DNA of 64,000 nucleotides from Chaenocephalus aceratus (GCA_023974075.1 JAMFTG010000280.1:62001-126000), one strand, 5' to 3'; shown: positions 34,012-46,794, counted from the stretch's first letter. Numbers and translations: made by a program. Notes: generated from the sequence alone by a model not told the origin.

Positions 34012-37000
34012 GTGACAATGTCCAACATTCCGTGTATCCTGCAGTGTGGAAGGGTTTGCAGCAAAGCCACCGATGCCATTACCTCAATTGAAAAATGGGA
34101 CACTCTAAAGAACAATACAGAGTTATGGAGCGGTCTTGACAAGTTCGGAGACGTCCATACATCCATCGACTGGGATACAGGTCCCGTCGGACACTGTGTC
34201 CATGATACATGTAGGTTGACCTTATGCAATGCCACAAAACTGGAACAGGCCAACAACAGACAGAAAAAACGAGTTGATGAATGCCAAGCTCAGTCTTCGT
34301 CTACGTCTGACATTAGTTCCACAGCTGCAACTCCATCTTTCAAGCGGCTGCGATCTAGTCTAGGGCTGATACACGATAAAAATAAATGTGTGTGGTACGG
34401 CAAAACATCCAGAATCAAAGTTGGTCCTGATTTCGTACGATCATGCATGGGCAGCGTTCAAGAGCCATACGGTGGCTCTGGAAGATGAACTAATGCGCGA
34501 CAGAATCAACTGTCTGATCAATTATGCAGCTGATCAGCCGTATGCACTTGAGATCAGATATCATCACAAATGCTGGTTTAAATATGTTCGTAACTACCAG
34601 AGAATGAGTGAAGATGACAAACTTCCCCACATGCACAATGTCACTCTCCGTGAAGCTCAGACAATTTTCTTTGATAACATCAGAACAGTTATCTTTGATG
34701 AAGATGAACTAAGGTCACTGCAGAGCCTCCTCAGAGATTACAGCTCCAACGTTTCTCGGTATGGATTCCAAACATCTGGAGTCAAGTCATCCTACATCAA
34801 AGATATCCTGACCCGGGAGTTTAAGGACAAGATCGGCTTCCACTCTCGCCCTCAGAGAAACCAGAGCGACCTAGTCTATGACACGTCTGGGAGCGGTTCA
34901 TATGTCGAAGCAGCGATCTCCTCTATTGGTGTTAGCAGTGAGCAACTGGTGCAAAATGTGGCTGCGCGGCTCAGAGATGATGTCAAGTCCATCAAACTCG
35001 TCCCATGGCCTCCACGAGTCGAGGAGCTAGAGGAGGAGGAGGAACTCCCGCCTCTCGTTTTGCAGTTGCTATCGGCTTTGCAGGGGAAGCATGGGGTAGA
35101 TCTGTCTCCAAGCACACTTTCTCTCACCTCTCTCATCACACAGTACATTATAAAGCGACCCACCACTACCGCCATCAATGCCACCGTCACCCTTCACGGA
35201 TTGACTCGTAGCAAGGAGCTTGTTGATTCGTACTACAAGCTGGGCATGGGGATCAGTTACCCGAACGTGCTTCTGCTACGTGATGTTTGGACAATGCATG
35301 ACCTTGAGCGGTGCTCGGTCTGTCCGGCAGAGATCGCTGAAGGGGAACCAAGCATCAGTATCATCGACAATGACGATTTTCGGAACGATACATTGACAGG
35401 AGGAGGTACTTCACACCGCTGTAATTGGATGTTTCTGCAACGCGAAGAACGTCTTGTACATAAGCATGAGGCAAACACCCAGGATGAGCAACCGCGGATC
35501 AAACATGCCAAGACTGTCTCGGACGTGCTGACTGAGAAGGCCTCTGAGATGCAAACGGTTATGCCATATAGGACCGTCAAGCGTGGCGAGCCTCCGATCC
35601 GTCCTAAGCCTACTACTGTCTCATCGAGTACTGAGCCTCAGCGCCAGCGAAGCATTATTCATGCCCTTGCACGTGCTGATGTGAATGGTGACCGCCCTGT
35701 TGCAGCCGAACAGAATATCCCTTCGTACAACGGGTTTCACGCTGGATTGAATATGTGGCAGGACAAAAGCAAGGCTTATTTTCATACATCTTACAATCAA
35801 CCGCCCGACAAGTCAGTTGTGAAGGACGTCATGGACAAGCTGGTTACCATCATCGCAACTAAGCACATGCCCTTTGCCTTCTTAGTTGGAGATCATCCCG
35901 TGTATGTCCTCATCACCCTGCTCAAGGCCGAAAACCCAAGCAAATTCAGTGCCATTGTACCTTTTCTTGGTCCCTTCCATACACAGTGTGTGATGATGAG
36001 TGCCATCTACAAGCGGTACAAAGGTAGTGAACTAGGTGAAGTACTTGTCGCGGCTGGAGTTATTGCCGATGGCTCCGTCGATCGTGCACTGAAAGGCAAA
36101 CATTATAAGAGGGGGCTACGCTGCTTGCGACTCATGTACGAGGCCCTTATGTGTCAGCTGATGAAGGAGAACCTCGGGCCCGACCTGGCTGATGAGACGA
36201 GGGAGAACCTTGACATTCTGAGAGATACGAGTCAATCCGAGGAATCCCGCGCTGATGCTCATGTGGCACTAGAGAATGATGCTGACCTCAAGAGCCTTGT
36301 CACCAACATGTTCACCCACGTTGAGGCCAGTGACATGGCAAACTACTGGAGGGATTTCCTGTCCATGACAGACGCGCTCATGCAGAATGTACATGCGGTC
36401 CATATATGCAACTGGGATGAGTATGTGAGCTCTCTGCGTGCGATGCTGCCATGGATGGTAGCTTACGACAACAATAGATATGGGAAGTGGCTGCCAGACT
36501 TTTGGGCGATGTTGACAGCTCTCCCTGCAGATCAGGTTGCGTTCCTTCGTACTGACTTCACCCAGTCCATCACAGGCAACCCCTATTCCAACATGGCCTG
36601 GGACATGTGGATCGAATGCACCATGAACAAGGGTAGCAAAATGAAGTCTGGTTGGCTCTCTATCCTACAGAATGAGAAGCAGCTGCTGGTGCACTCCAGA
36701 AATGTGAACAATGTGGCCCAGATCCGGGCAGCTCACAATGCCCTTGCAAACCGAAAAAAGACAAAGAGGAAGCACACGGAATGCGGCCCCAAACGGATGC
36801 GAGAAGATGAGCAGTGTGTGCAAGACCTGGTTGAATGCATGCATGAGTTTGACACCTTCCCGTTCGATACAGCCTCAACCACCCTCCGTACCTTGCAGTC
36901 GGCCATGCCCGCCTCTGATGAGCTCGTTGCAGACTTCAACTCAGCCCATGCCGCAGGGGAGAAGAAATTGACCCACTTTTTGGAAGAACGGGTATTCAAT

Positions 37001-38569
37001 AAGAATACCTCTCTTCATGCACCCGTCCCTCTGTGCAAACGATTGACGTTTGCGAAGGCGTTAAGCAAGGAGAAGCCATCAGATGAACTCAAGGCGAAAG
37101 CTGCAGAAATGGAGCGAAGCGCCCTCAAGGCAATGATAAACCTGGTTGAGGGCAGTCAACTTGTGAACCTCCCCGAGTTGCTCGAACATCGTATTGTCGA
37201 GGAGTGTGTGCCATTATTTAACTCCAACGGCACCTTCAGAAAGACACAGAAGAGCATGCTCGTGCAGAAGCTCTCTCTGGAATCTGTAGATCTGCAGGAA
37301 TCATACATCGCTCTTGTGGACATGGGCATGATCTGGAGGATGGCAACTCCATCAGCAGAGGATCGGCGGACGCAAGATGGCAACCCATACAAGTGGTCGG
37401 ACTATGTCCACAAGCTATCATCTATTATCCTTGCACGCCATCATAATGCTCACCGTATCATATGTGTGAACGACCCGTACGACACAGCATACTCGACGAA
37501 GGATGACGAGCGAGACCTGAGGGTACAGGGAAACACACATGTGCCCAACACCTACATGAAATTGGGTGACGCATTCCCCACTGCCAGAATGTTCAAGACG
37601 CTGCTGTGTAGCTCCAGCAACAAGGGGCGGCTGCAGAAAATGATATGCAGCTACCTGACCGATCTTGCACAGAGTGTTGATGTGGAGATTGTCTACTCTG
37701 TCGGCTCCCACTGTACCAACTTATCAACCCAACAACCGATGCAGAACTACAGCTTTGACCAGTCTGAGGCTGACACTGTCCTGTTCTCCACCTATGTAGT
37801 TTTGCGCGAGTCAGGCTACAGTGGTCCAGTTGTCATCGATGCCACTGATACTGATGTATATGTTGCGGCAGCACTTATCTCACAGCAGCTGCCAGGTATG
37901 CTCTGTATCAAGAGGAAGCAGGAAACGGTACGCTGCTGTGACATGGCAACTGACATGATGGCCGACTGTATTGTGCAGCTGCATTGTATGACAGGCTGTG
38001 ATGCAAACTCAGGCTTTTACGGCAAAGGTAAGAAGTCGGTGTATGACCAGGTGGCGAAGAGCCCTGTTGCCCGACAACAGCTCTCGCGATGTGGAGATAA
38101 CCTTGCCCTGACAGAGGAGGTACTGGAGCAGCTCTTTGCCTTCACACGTAGCATCATCTACGGTGACAACAAGAGCAAAACCATGGCTGAGGCCCGTGCT
38201 GCTAAATGGAGGACCATCAAAAAGAAATCCTTCATCCGTCTCCCTCCGGATGCCGACAGCTTGCGTCAACATTGCCTCCGTGCCAACTACCTGGCGTATC
38301 TGGTGCGCCATCCATCGCTAAAGCACCATCCCTCACCAATCGGACATGGTTGGGAGCTGGTTGGTGGTTGCTGTCGCCCTGTACGTCACACGCGACCCGC
38401 ACTCCCGATGCATCTACCTGCACCAAGGCCAACTGAAGAGGGACAGGAAGATGAGGAAGATGAGAGTGATGATGATGACGAAAATCGAGTTGCTGCTGTC
38501 CAGAGAGGCGATTCATCGGAATCGGAGGATTCAGAATGTAGCGAGGCAGGGTGCTCTGATTCAGACTGA
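34012..38569 (+). CDS. Academ-like transposon protein, ~1,500 aa, one frameshift
   Basis: The first frame (34,012-34,488) opens MSNIPCILQCGRVCSK and carries Cys/His pairs (GHCVHDTC, NKCVW). The second (34,388-38,569, 1,393 codons) takes over at HPESKLVLIS after a one-base shift near 34,395 and continues with HHKCWFKYV, so the N-terminus looks like a Cys/His zinc-binding region. Mid-protein, VGDHPVYVLI (about residue 500), GPFHTQ (about 527) and NYWRDFL (about 652) may be the RNase-H-fold transposase core, which I infer only from order and spacing. Near the C-terminus SEADTVLF (about 1,127), DATDTDVYVAAAL (about 1,150) and MTGCDANSGFYGKGKKS (about 1,200) match the acidic motifs of XPG/PIN-like nuclease regions seen in many animal transposon proteins. 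The last 50 residues are acidic and Ser-rich. An AATAAA lies near 38,596, 27 bp after the stop. Over 4.1 kb without a stop argues for recent coding constraint; the shift could be damage or a sequencing error. Confidence 0.8.
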
Positions 38570-38834
38570 TACGGACTCTCAGTGTCATATTGATAAATAA
38601 AAAAAAAAGCAGAATTGTGTTTCATTTGTGTTATTGTTCAAAACTTGCCATTTCTCGAGGCAGCATTTTTGCGTTATTACATGTTGTTTGAAGTGTTCTC
38701 ATTTGCTAACTAGTCAAGTTACAGCTAATAAAAGTATTTTATTTGAAGGTTGAGTAGTTGTATATCTTGTCATACATTCTTATTTCATGGTAAAATATTA
38801 ATATGCAGATTATTTGCTTATAAGTCGATCAGTA

Positions 38835-39174
38835 CTCAAAACGTGTGTAATTTCTCGACCGGGTGGCGGCCATCTTGGATTTGTGGGTCCGAACGATGTC
38901 ATAGCGCCAAACTGATGTCAGAAATGGAATCCTTGTGGTTGACTTACCCCAAAAAGTGCATTTACACATGACTCTAGGCGCTCTGGTTCAAAAGTTAATT
39001 TTTTAAGATGGCGCGAGCAGCCATCTTGGATTTGGCCCTCTAGCAAAAATTGCCGGGATTTTTGGGAGGGACCTTGGGTCTATATTTTTTATAAAAGGTC
39101 CAATGATGTCAAATCAAGTGTCAAAACATCTTAGCAGAAGAATGGTCACGGAATTGAGGTTCTAGACCCAACTA
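38835..39174. repeat. long terminal inverted repeat, right
   Basis: Reverse complement of 32,618-32,957 with scattered mismatches (for example CGCCAAACTG versus the left-arm CGCACCAAACTG complement). Confidence 0.85.
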
Positions 39175-39177
39175 TTG

Positions 39178-40092
39178 GGGCAGTAATTATAAAACTACAA
39201 CACAATCCCTGTTTATTTTACAAAAAAGAGCAATAAGACTTATTACAAATGTCGGCTATAGGGATCATACAAACCCATTATTCTTAGAGCTAAAATTATT
39301 AAAACTGTCAGATCTTGTTGAATTCCAAATTGCACAAATCATGTTTAAGGCAAAAAACGTTCAATTACCTGGGAATATTCAGACATTGTTCAATGAAAGA
39401 CAAGGGAATTATAATTTACGTGGTTCATTTACATTCACTAATGTTAGGGTGCGCACAACAAAGAGAAGTGTTTGTGTTTCTGTTTGTGGGGTGAAGATCT
39501 GGAACAATTTGAGTGAGGAGCTAAAGGGATGTCCAAACATCAAACTATTTAAAAAGAGGTATAAAGACACAATTCTCACAAGGTACAGGGAGGAAACTGC
39601 TAAACCATAACTGTTATGTTCTTGTATTGTATTCAATTTATGAATTTATGTTTATGAATTTGTGTATACATATGTGTATATATATATATTTATAAATATA
39701 TAGAGACAATTCTCTTAACTTGCCTGTATATATTATATGAATGATTATATGAATTATTTAAGGTTAAGGTATTCATTTATATTGTATGTTAACGTATATT
39801 AAGATGTAAAAAAAAAAAAAAAGTAAAAATAAAAGGGAGAAGGGGTCGGATTAAATAAGTGTAAACTTCTTCCGACCCCTTTTCGGACGTGTAATTAGCT
39901 AAAGTTTTGTTGTTTATTGTTATCAGACAATGATACTACAGATTATTCAATTATTATTTAAATATTTCGTTTAGTTATTGCATTCATTTGTATAGTACTG
40001 TATCATGTCTGTATCATCTTTTGTTTCATTTGTATTTTCTTTGGTTTTACACGCTCGAAAAAAATAAATAAACTAAAACTAAACTAAAACTA
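39178..40092 (+). pseudogene. APE-type LINE, RT C-terminus and 3' UTR
   Basis: Continues the LINE from 32,617: NYKTTTQSLFILQKRAIRLI, then NVQLPGNIQTLFNER (to 39,610), with WNNLSEELKGCPNIKLFKKR near the end, the C-terminal part shared by CR1/Jockey-like LINEs. The 3' UTR has inverted GGGGTCGGA/TCCGACCCC blocks (39,842 and 39,868) and ends in a (TAAAC/TAAAA)n tail near 40,065-40,092, the usual tail of this fish group. Confidence 0.85.
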
Positions 40093-40277
40093 CATAAACA
40101 TTATATGATCTGAGATTACCACACAAATGTTATTTAGCAAGTGTGCAGAGCAATGTAGATTTAAAATATAAATTTGAAGGTTGGATGTTTGTAAAACATA
40201 TGTTGTGTATATATTAATAATTTAAGATGTACATTTATTTATTTGTAGTACTTTCTATAATTATTGTGTCATTTGGT

Positions 40278-40560
40278 GGCATTGTTCGAAATTAAAATCA
40301 ATGTTTTATAGCATAACTTAATTTAAACATGCTTAAAAGCTGTTTTATTCTGGAAAAAAACGGAAGTTCTCGCACAATCTTAATGCCAAGCTTTTATTCT
40401 GAAAATCCTTCATGACGACATCTGGGGCTACCGTAAAGTACTTCCAGTATTATTAAAGTAACTATTAAAGCCATTATAATGCATTAAATAAAAAGTGATG
40501 AAAAGATAAGGAGGAGAACAGGCGTGTGGAAGTAAGCAATGAATGTAAAATGTCGAAATC
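40278..40560. mobile_element. diverged LTR fragment
   Basis: TGTTCGAAATTAAAATCAATG, GCTGTTTTATTCTG and CTTTTATTCTGAAAATCCTTC parallel the start of the solo LTRs at 27,360 and 49,256, with many changes and a lost 3' half. Low-confidence call based on shared order of these blocks. Confidence 0.4.
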
Positions 40561-40571
40561 CTATGTTTAAC

Positions 40572-41690
40572 CAGGGTGTCCGCGGGGTCTTAAAAAGTAT
40601 TAAAAGTTGATAAATCAATTTAGCGAAAATTAAGGCTATTAAAAAGTATTAAACGGCATTTTCCAAGGTATTAAGAAGGTCCACAGCAACGACAACATGA
40701 AACACCCTTTAATTGACTGAAACAACATGTCGGGAAACCCCCTCAAGGTGGCCCCATGCATAGCGTGCCATAAAATGCTGCTTCTTATTTTAAGTTTAGT
40801 TGCCTTGCTCCGCTCTGTGGGGGGGGGGGAGAACACGCTGTCCACCAAATAAACAGAAGGGCAACCATGCTCCGGGGTCTTCTTCGCTGCTTGTGGTGTA
40901 TTTTGTGGCGGCAGCAGCGCCACTTACAGGCCTGGCATATGTACTACAGCGTTTCCAGCGTTTCCAGCGGTCTAGTGTGAACGAACATGTTAATGAATCG
41001 AATGTGTGTGAACGGAGACTATTTTGCGTTTGCATTTTACTGTATGCGTCCTCGTGGAGCCGGGGTCTAAGCCAAACGATATCCGGTCACAGAGATCTGC
41101 TATTTTAAAGTAAGGTCAACACATATCGACCCAAAATATAGTCTATATTAAGAACGAGAAAATACTTAACATATATATCGTTTTTTGTAAACATATGACA
41201 AATGTGTGAGGGTGATGACGTCAGAGCATCGTCCTATGTGCCGGGCTTAGCCCCGGACAGCCCCAGCCCAATTTAACCCCTGGGTATTTGTGAGGGAGCT
41301 CTATATGGCATTACTCCGCTGAAGCTCACCAAAGTTTAATATATTGCATAGTTCAATGTTTTGTTTATTGGTCAAATACTGGTTTCTAATGGTTTCTGAG
41401 GAGTTTCACTGGAATGAAAGAGCACAGAGTACAGAAGCAGCATACTGCATTAAACCTGACCTTCACAGAGAGGTTGAAGTTCATGTGGAGAGGAGGCTTC
41501 AGTCGTCTGTCTGCACTCTGTTTAGTTGTGCTATCTTACAACCAATATAGTACATGTGAGGTAAAGTGTGTCGCCAATGTAACCGGTTAGAACTCGAAGT
41601 TGCAATGAGGTCTTAAAATGTATGGAAAGGGTCTTAAAAAAGGTCTTAAAAGGTATTAAATTTGACTTCAGGATTCCTGCATATACCCTG
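40572..41690. mobile_element. hAT-like non-autonomous element
   Basis: Begins CAGGGTGTCCGCGGGGTC and ends GCATATACCCTG, with the repeated (GTCTTAAAA)-type subterminal motifs on both sides (40,585-40,680 and 41,610-41,660). TTAAC flanks both ends. A 270-bp inner piece (40,830-41,065) resembles the inverted left part of the Harbinger element at 6,600-6,850. No transposase. Confidence 0.55.
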
Positions 41691-41719
41691 TTAACGCGAT
41701 GTCGGATATTGAAGACTAA

Positions 41720-42240
41720 CGGCCCGTACACACTACAGGTGTCAAAAAAAAGGCTTTCAACGCTTCGCCCATTCATTTGAATGGGGTGACGTAGGATATT
41801 TTCAAAATTCGCCGAACTGCATTGTGGGTAGCATGGCAAGGTGTTGCAAGCCTCGCGAGCGTCTATCGGCGTCAAAAGTTCAACAATGTTCAACTTTTGA
41901 GGCTCGATGCTTGCTCGAAGCTGGCGTCAGCCAATCAAATCCCGTTTTTTAATTCCCGCCAGTACAAGCGCTAGCCAATCAAACCGCGTGTATGCAGGTC
42001 TTGACTATTTTCCATATGTCAGAAAATGGAGGGAAAATTAATCATTGCCGTGGCAAATGTCCCAGTCTTGTATGACTGTACTCTGTTCACCTACCGGGAC
42101 CTAAACCGGAGGAACCAGGCATGGCGGGAGGTGGCAGAGACAGTTGGTGAAACTGGTAGGTTTTCAACTGTTTGAAGAGTTTATATCCAGTTTTACTTCG
42201 TTTTAGCATTGAACGGACAGCTAGTAATGTAGCATAATAA
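41720..42240 (+). mobile_element. 5' end of a second Harbinger copy with MADF exon 1
   Basis: Starts CGGCCCGTACACACTACAGG after TAA, matching the left end of the 20,502 element, and keeps the same promoter-side sequence (CAACGCTTCGCCCATTCATT). MADF exon 1 is at 42,026-42,155 with an identical protein apart from MEGK for MEDK and the same G/GTAGGT donor. Later exons and the right end are not found; the intron dissolves into AT-rich duplicated sequence up to 42,540. Confidence 0.75.
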
Positions 42241-42544
42241 CATATTGTGGTGACCACCTTCGATGCATCGCCTCCGACTCCGACTCCCATATCTCTCGGC
42301 ACTACAATATCATATATATTAATATAATAATAAACAAATATTATAATAAGTATAAGCATAATATATAACATAACATATAATACATGCACAGCTATCAAGC
42401 ATAGACAGTATATTTAGCCAGCTAGTAATGTAGCATAACATATAATATATATTAATATAATAATAAAGAAATATTATATATAATATAAGTATAAGCATAA
42501 TATATAACATATAATACATGCAGATGGTGTCGTTTTTCTCATAC

Positions 42545-42683
42545 TGATATTCTGAACAATGTGTGCTGTTGTATTTGCTGTAAAGTGTCTCGACTGTAGG
42601 CTATTTTTATTATATGTACAGCACTTTGGCTCGACCAAAAATCGTTTATAAATGTGCTATATAAATAAAACTTGATTTGATTC
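42545..42683 (+). mobile_element. fish LINE 3' tail
   Basis: GTACAGCACTTTGGCTC, ATAAATGTGCTATATAAATA and AACTTGATTTGATT form the standard tail of a fish non-LTR element, inserted in the Harbinger remnant (the interrupted CAGCTATCAAGCATAGACAG resumes after it). Confidence 0.65.
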
Positions 42684-42796
42684 ACAGCTATCAAGCATAG
42701 ACAGTATATTTAGCCAGCATGGAATGTAGCATAAAAATAGCATTCATTAATGGAGGAATAATTTAGTAAATTAAAGAAATTCACTTCATTATTTAT

Positions 42797-44345
42797 TAGG
42801 GCCGAGCACGAGAGTGCTAGGACCCAACGACGTCCTAGCACGAAGTGCAAGGATACCTATTGTTATTCGTGGAATTCTTATTATTATTTTCAGTCGCCAT
42901 CTTTCCTGTTTTTGAGGCCTTTAGGACGCTGAAAAAGTTGTATAATTTTGCACAGATTCCAGAATCCGTGAAAATTACTCAATTTGTTAAAATATTCCAA
43001 CATGCTCGCCAGCGCCACCTATTTCAATTCCATTTCGGAAAAATTCACAAAGTCGCACCGTAACTCCGAATGACCTGAAATGTTGCAAACATATCCGGGT
43101 GGACCTGCTCTACAAATAATCCAATTGGAACCCTAAGCTCCGCCTACTTTATTTTTTTTAATTAGCATAATTTTAAAAACAGTTAAATATTCACTTAAAT
43201 TTCAAATTTTGGTTTTTCAACACCAAACTCAGTATACAGTATCGCCGGAGGGTCAGGCACATTACCCTAGGAGATGAGCATGTTCAAACGATAAATATTT
43301 CCGACATGAATTAAAACGTACTCGCTAAAAAGGCGGGGCTTAGAAAGAAATGCTCATAATTCATCAACAATGTATCCAAACATCACAGATTTTGGTGGAA
43401 ACGTTCAGTCTGTCTTGGGGAATAGGCACACCAAAGCATTTTCATTTTGGACTATAGGGGGTGCCAAAAACCCCACCAATTTATAACTCCAGAGCGGATG
43501 GACCAATCTTTTTTTTTTTTTTTACACATACTCTCGGGGCAACTACGAACTTAGATTCAAAGTGTCGCAACAAATGCATAATGTGGGCGTGGCCTATACA
43601 TTTTTTTTTTTATTGCGATAGCATAATATGAGCTTCGGACGCAAAACTTGGGACACACGTCAGAGCCCAGGACCTTTTCGAGAATTCAAAAAAACTGCTC
43701 ACTAGCGCCCCCTATTGTGTGGTAGTCACATAGTTTCTCAGAACTTCACGAATTTTGGCACAGACATTCCTCATGGAATTGCGGATATATTTGTACATAC
43801 ATTCCATTAGCCCCGCCCCCCAAAAAGTCGACCATTTTGAAATATGTGCGTTTTTCAGGCATTTTACGCACGTTCTTGCGAACTCCTCCTAGGGGAATGA
43901 TCAGAACAATTCCAATGCAGGACAGGTTTAGCCCCTACCCCATATAATACTTAATTGAGGAGCACATTTTTGAAAAATTACTCGTGGAGGTCGTAAGCTA
44001 ACAGCGAATACACCATTTTTGACGATTTACATGTCGCAAATTACTCCAAACTACTCGGATATAGTTATTACGATATTCATGAAACGCTGTATACATATTG
44101 CTATTATGATTGCACACCTATTTCAAATTGTCTTTTATTAGCCCCGCCCCCCAGAAAGTCAGCCATTTTGAAAAATGTGCGTTTCTCATGCATTTTAAGC
44201 ACATTTTTGCAAAGTCCTCCTAGGGAAATGTTCCAAAAAATTCCAATCCAGCACAAATTCTGCCCATATCCAATGTGATGCTAAATTGTGAAGAAAATAG
44301 TTGCTAGCTGAAAGGAGGACCTCGTAAGCTAACGGAGAATAGTGA
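42797..44345. repeat. unclassified non-coding interspersed repeat
   Basis: Opens GGGCCGAGCACGAGAGTGC, followed by CCTATTGTTATTCGTGG. Inside, related blocks recur: AGCGCCACCTATT/AGCGCCCCCTATTG, CCATTTTGAAAWATGTGCGT (43,832 and 44,163) and GTAAGCTAACRG (43,990 and 44,330). It matches a repeat type I know from many fish genomes but cannot classify. No ORF of note. Confidence 0.5.
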
Positions 44346-46277
44346 CCATTTATATGTCAGATAAGCTACTGAATCCTGCCTGTCTCTCTGGCACATCAAC
44401 GCTCACAAACACACACACAGACAGACACACACACACACAGCTCCTAAAGCATATAATAAATATTACGCTACAGCCCTTGTATTTATTATGTGAAGCACCA
44501 TATGGTTTCATGAAAAATATCTACTGATTATTACAGCCGGAGACTCGCAACGACGGTGGACTTTCACAGCACCGCTGCACCGGAGCCACCAGAGCCTCGC
44601 AACGGCAGGTGTTTGCCGCGGCGGATGCGATACCGGCGCTGTCAAAGTCCGCGGGAGCGGCCCAACGGGAAAAGTCCTGAATCTCCTGATGGCCAATCCG
44701 AGCCTGCTCAGACTCACACAACTGAAACCAAAGTCATTTGCAGACATATGTAAAAATCTCTCATAGGCCTACACACATGTAAAACGCTCTCACACACACA
44801 CACAACAGCGCTGCATTCAGGAAGAAAAGCAATGTGGAGCGGCACCTCACCACTTCATAAGGAGTTTAACCGTGACACTTTTCGAAATCCCGTTTGTGTC
44901 CCCCCATTTTACAAATAGGCCTATGTTTATTATTATCTTTTAACGCAAGCCATCATCGCCACGGAGGAGCACACAGCCTCTGTGAGCGAGCGAGAGACAG
45001 AGACAGACACAGAGAGAGAGAGAGAAAACACACCTTTATCTATTTAATATAGCCTAGTTGTAAATAAAGTAAGAAATCATTCCAATGTGTACTATAGGAC
45101 AGTAAACACTTTAAAAGGGGAGTGATTAGTAATGCATAAATAAAAAGAAAGAATGCTAACTAGTTAACATAAGATAAGAATACACAAGTTTAAATCATTT
45201 GTTATTGGTTGTGATCATATTCTAAAGACGTTTGGATTATTGAAAAGTATACAACTCCCTTTCATAGAGTGTTGAGAGATGTATCCATAAATTCATTTTG
45301 TGCTCAAAGTGCACCAGATTGATTTAATTTCAACATTTAAAAAAAATCATACATTTTCTTTTCACTGAAAACGGATCCCACAGACCCAAACAGCACACAA
45401 AGGTTAAAGGTAAACATATAATAATGTTAAAATGTGCAAAAACACTGAAAAAGAGGAGTAAAAAGTAGCCCCCGACTTGTTTTATTTTTTGAAAGTAGCC
45501 CTCATCCTAAAAAAGGTTGGACACCCCTGTTATAGAACGATACATTTGACCATTTTAAGCTTGGCCTACTATTTTATTGGAGCGGCGAGGAACAGGTGGG
45601 GCTTGAAAAGGCTGAAAGGGTTCAGAGTCTTTTCTTTTTTTCCTGTGTCATATGTGGCAGCACTGTTCAATGTTTCTTGAAAACAATTAGGATTATGTGA
45701 CGTGTAAATAAACTCAAACTCTGTCTCAACAACACTGTTGTGTAACTTCAGTTAAATACTTGTATGTGTGTAGATTAGAAAGAGGTAAGATAAAGGATCT
45801 GCAGTATTTTATGAAGTATAAATCGTACAAAGGTCAGTTTTATACAAGTAGAAGTGTGTATTTACCTGGTAGTAGGCTGTCAGTAATGGCCTCTCTATGT
45901 GGACTGGTAGATCTCGGCAGACTGGCAACTTTAAAAGTAGCTCTCGGTTCAAAAAAGGTTGGCCACCCCTGCTCTATGGTGTATATGTGTATAGCTCATC
46001 AATGCTGTCACTTCATATAGTACTTGTCATTTTGTATATACTGTATATACTTATTACATTGTCTTTATTTGAAATACTGTCTACACTTAATCTACAACTT
46101 CTCTCATATTATTGAATCTACATTGTGGTTGTTATATATTTATCTGTTATCTTGCACATCTTTGCGTCTTAGGTTTACATTTTAATTTGTGCTGTCCTTT
46201 CTTTTCAGAGATATTTAATTATTATTGCTTGCTTATGTCTGATTCGCCAACATTCTTATCACCAAACACCTGCTTGT
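44346..46277. other. intergenic, DNA-transposon ends only
   Basis: Small CA and GA runs (44,405-44,440 and 45,000-45,028). Two same-orientation ends of a fish hAT-type element (AAAAAAGGTTGGACACCCCTG near 45,515 and the variant GGCCACCCCTG near 45,960) follow AAAGTAGC blocks. A GC-rich stretch at 44,535-44,750 has no recognisable protein. Nothing else is supported. Confidence 0.45.
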
Positions 46278-46794
46278 CTATAGTTGCTGCACATAATCAT
46301 CATTATTCTCATAATACAAGACATGAAGCTGCAGGGAGATGTCCTCAAAAATGTCCTCCTCCTTCTCCGTCTGGGTGCCTGTGTCACTCCGGTCTGCACA
46401 CATGAAGACAAAAAAAACACATTAGTAGTCACACATGACTATTCTGTCATTGTATGATGATGCAATCAGTCCAACCAAAATAAAAAACAGTCAATGTAAC
46501 ACTACAGTAGTATAGCACAAATGCACAATCACAGTCATACATTTAAAAGTTTAAGGACCAACACTTACCATCCTCGGCAAACAAGGCGGTTGCCTGCAGC
46601 ACCTCCAGGCGCTGCAGGGCCTCTCCTGCCTTCTGTTTGCAGATTCCGAGCTCCCCTTTTAAGGTGGCCACCTTCTGTTCCGCCGCATGGCGGAGCCTGA
46701 GCTGCCGCGCCAGCAGCTGAAAACAGTGCCAGAGGACCTGTAGCCCTCGGGCGTACAGAGCTGGGCGGGCCACAGCCACATCCAAGATTGAGTA
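46278..46794 (-). CDS. 3' end of an unrecognised spliced gene (two exons)
   Basis: Exon n-1 (46,794-46,569) follows TTATTTGCAG and ends GAGGATG/GTAAGT. It encodes SILDVAVARPALYARGLQVL, QLLARQLRLRHAAEQKVATL and GEALQRLEVLQATALFAED, a helical, Leu/Ala-rich segment. The last exon (46,393-46,278) follows ATGTGTGCAG, keeps the phase (GAC) and encodes RSDTGTQTEKEEDIFEDISL then QLHVLYYENNDDYVQQL-stop. Both splice sites and the phase fit, and the exon is much more GC-rich than its surroundings. I do not recognise the family. Upstream exons are absent because a hAT end and another element begin at 46,856. It could be a transposon companion gene or a host gene remnant. Confidence 0.55.

Larger units (their letters stand above)
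32618..39174 (+). mobile_element. full-length DNA transposon with ~340-bp TIRs, Academ-like
   Basis: A 6,557-bp element with terminal inverted repeats that start TAGTTGGGTCTAGAACCTC and extend about 340 bp (32,618-32,957 and 38,835-39,174). A 3-bp TTG duplication (32,615-32,617 and 39,175-39,177) restores the LINE reading GAGGTTTGGGGCAG when one copy is removed. It holds one large gene (34,012-38,569). The 3-bp duplication and an XPG/PIN-like nuclease region fit the Academ superfamily, where elements with XPG-type nuclease have been described; this assignment is inference. Arms agree with a few mismatches by eye, so the insertion is not very old. Confidence 0.8.

Noticed and set aside
35005..38625. 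Many ORFs of 60-118 codons on both strands inside the large transposon gene
   Set aside because: Shadows of the 1,393-codon frame.
44535..44753. GC-rich ORFs on both strands
   Set aside because: No family resemblance, no splice or start context; left as unassigned.
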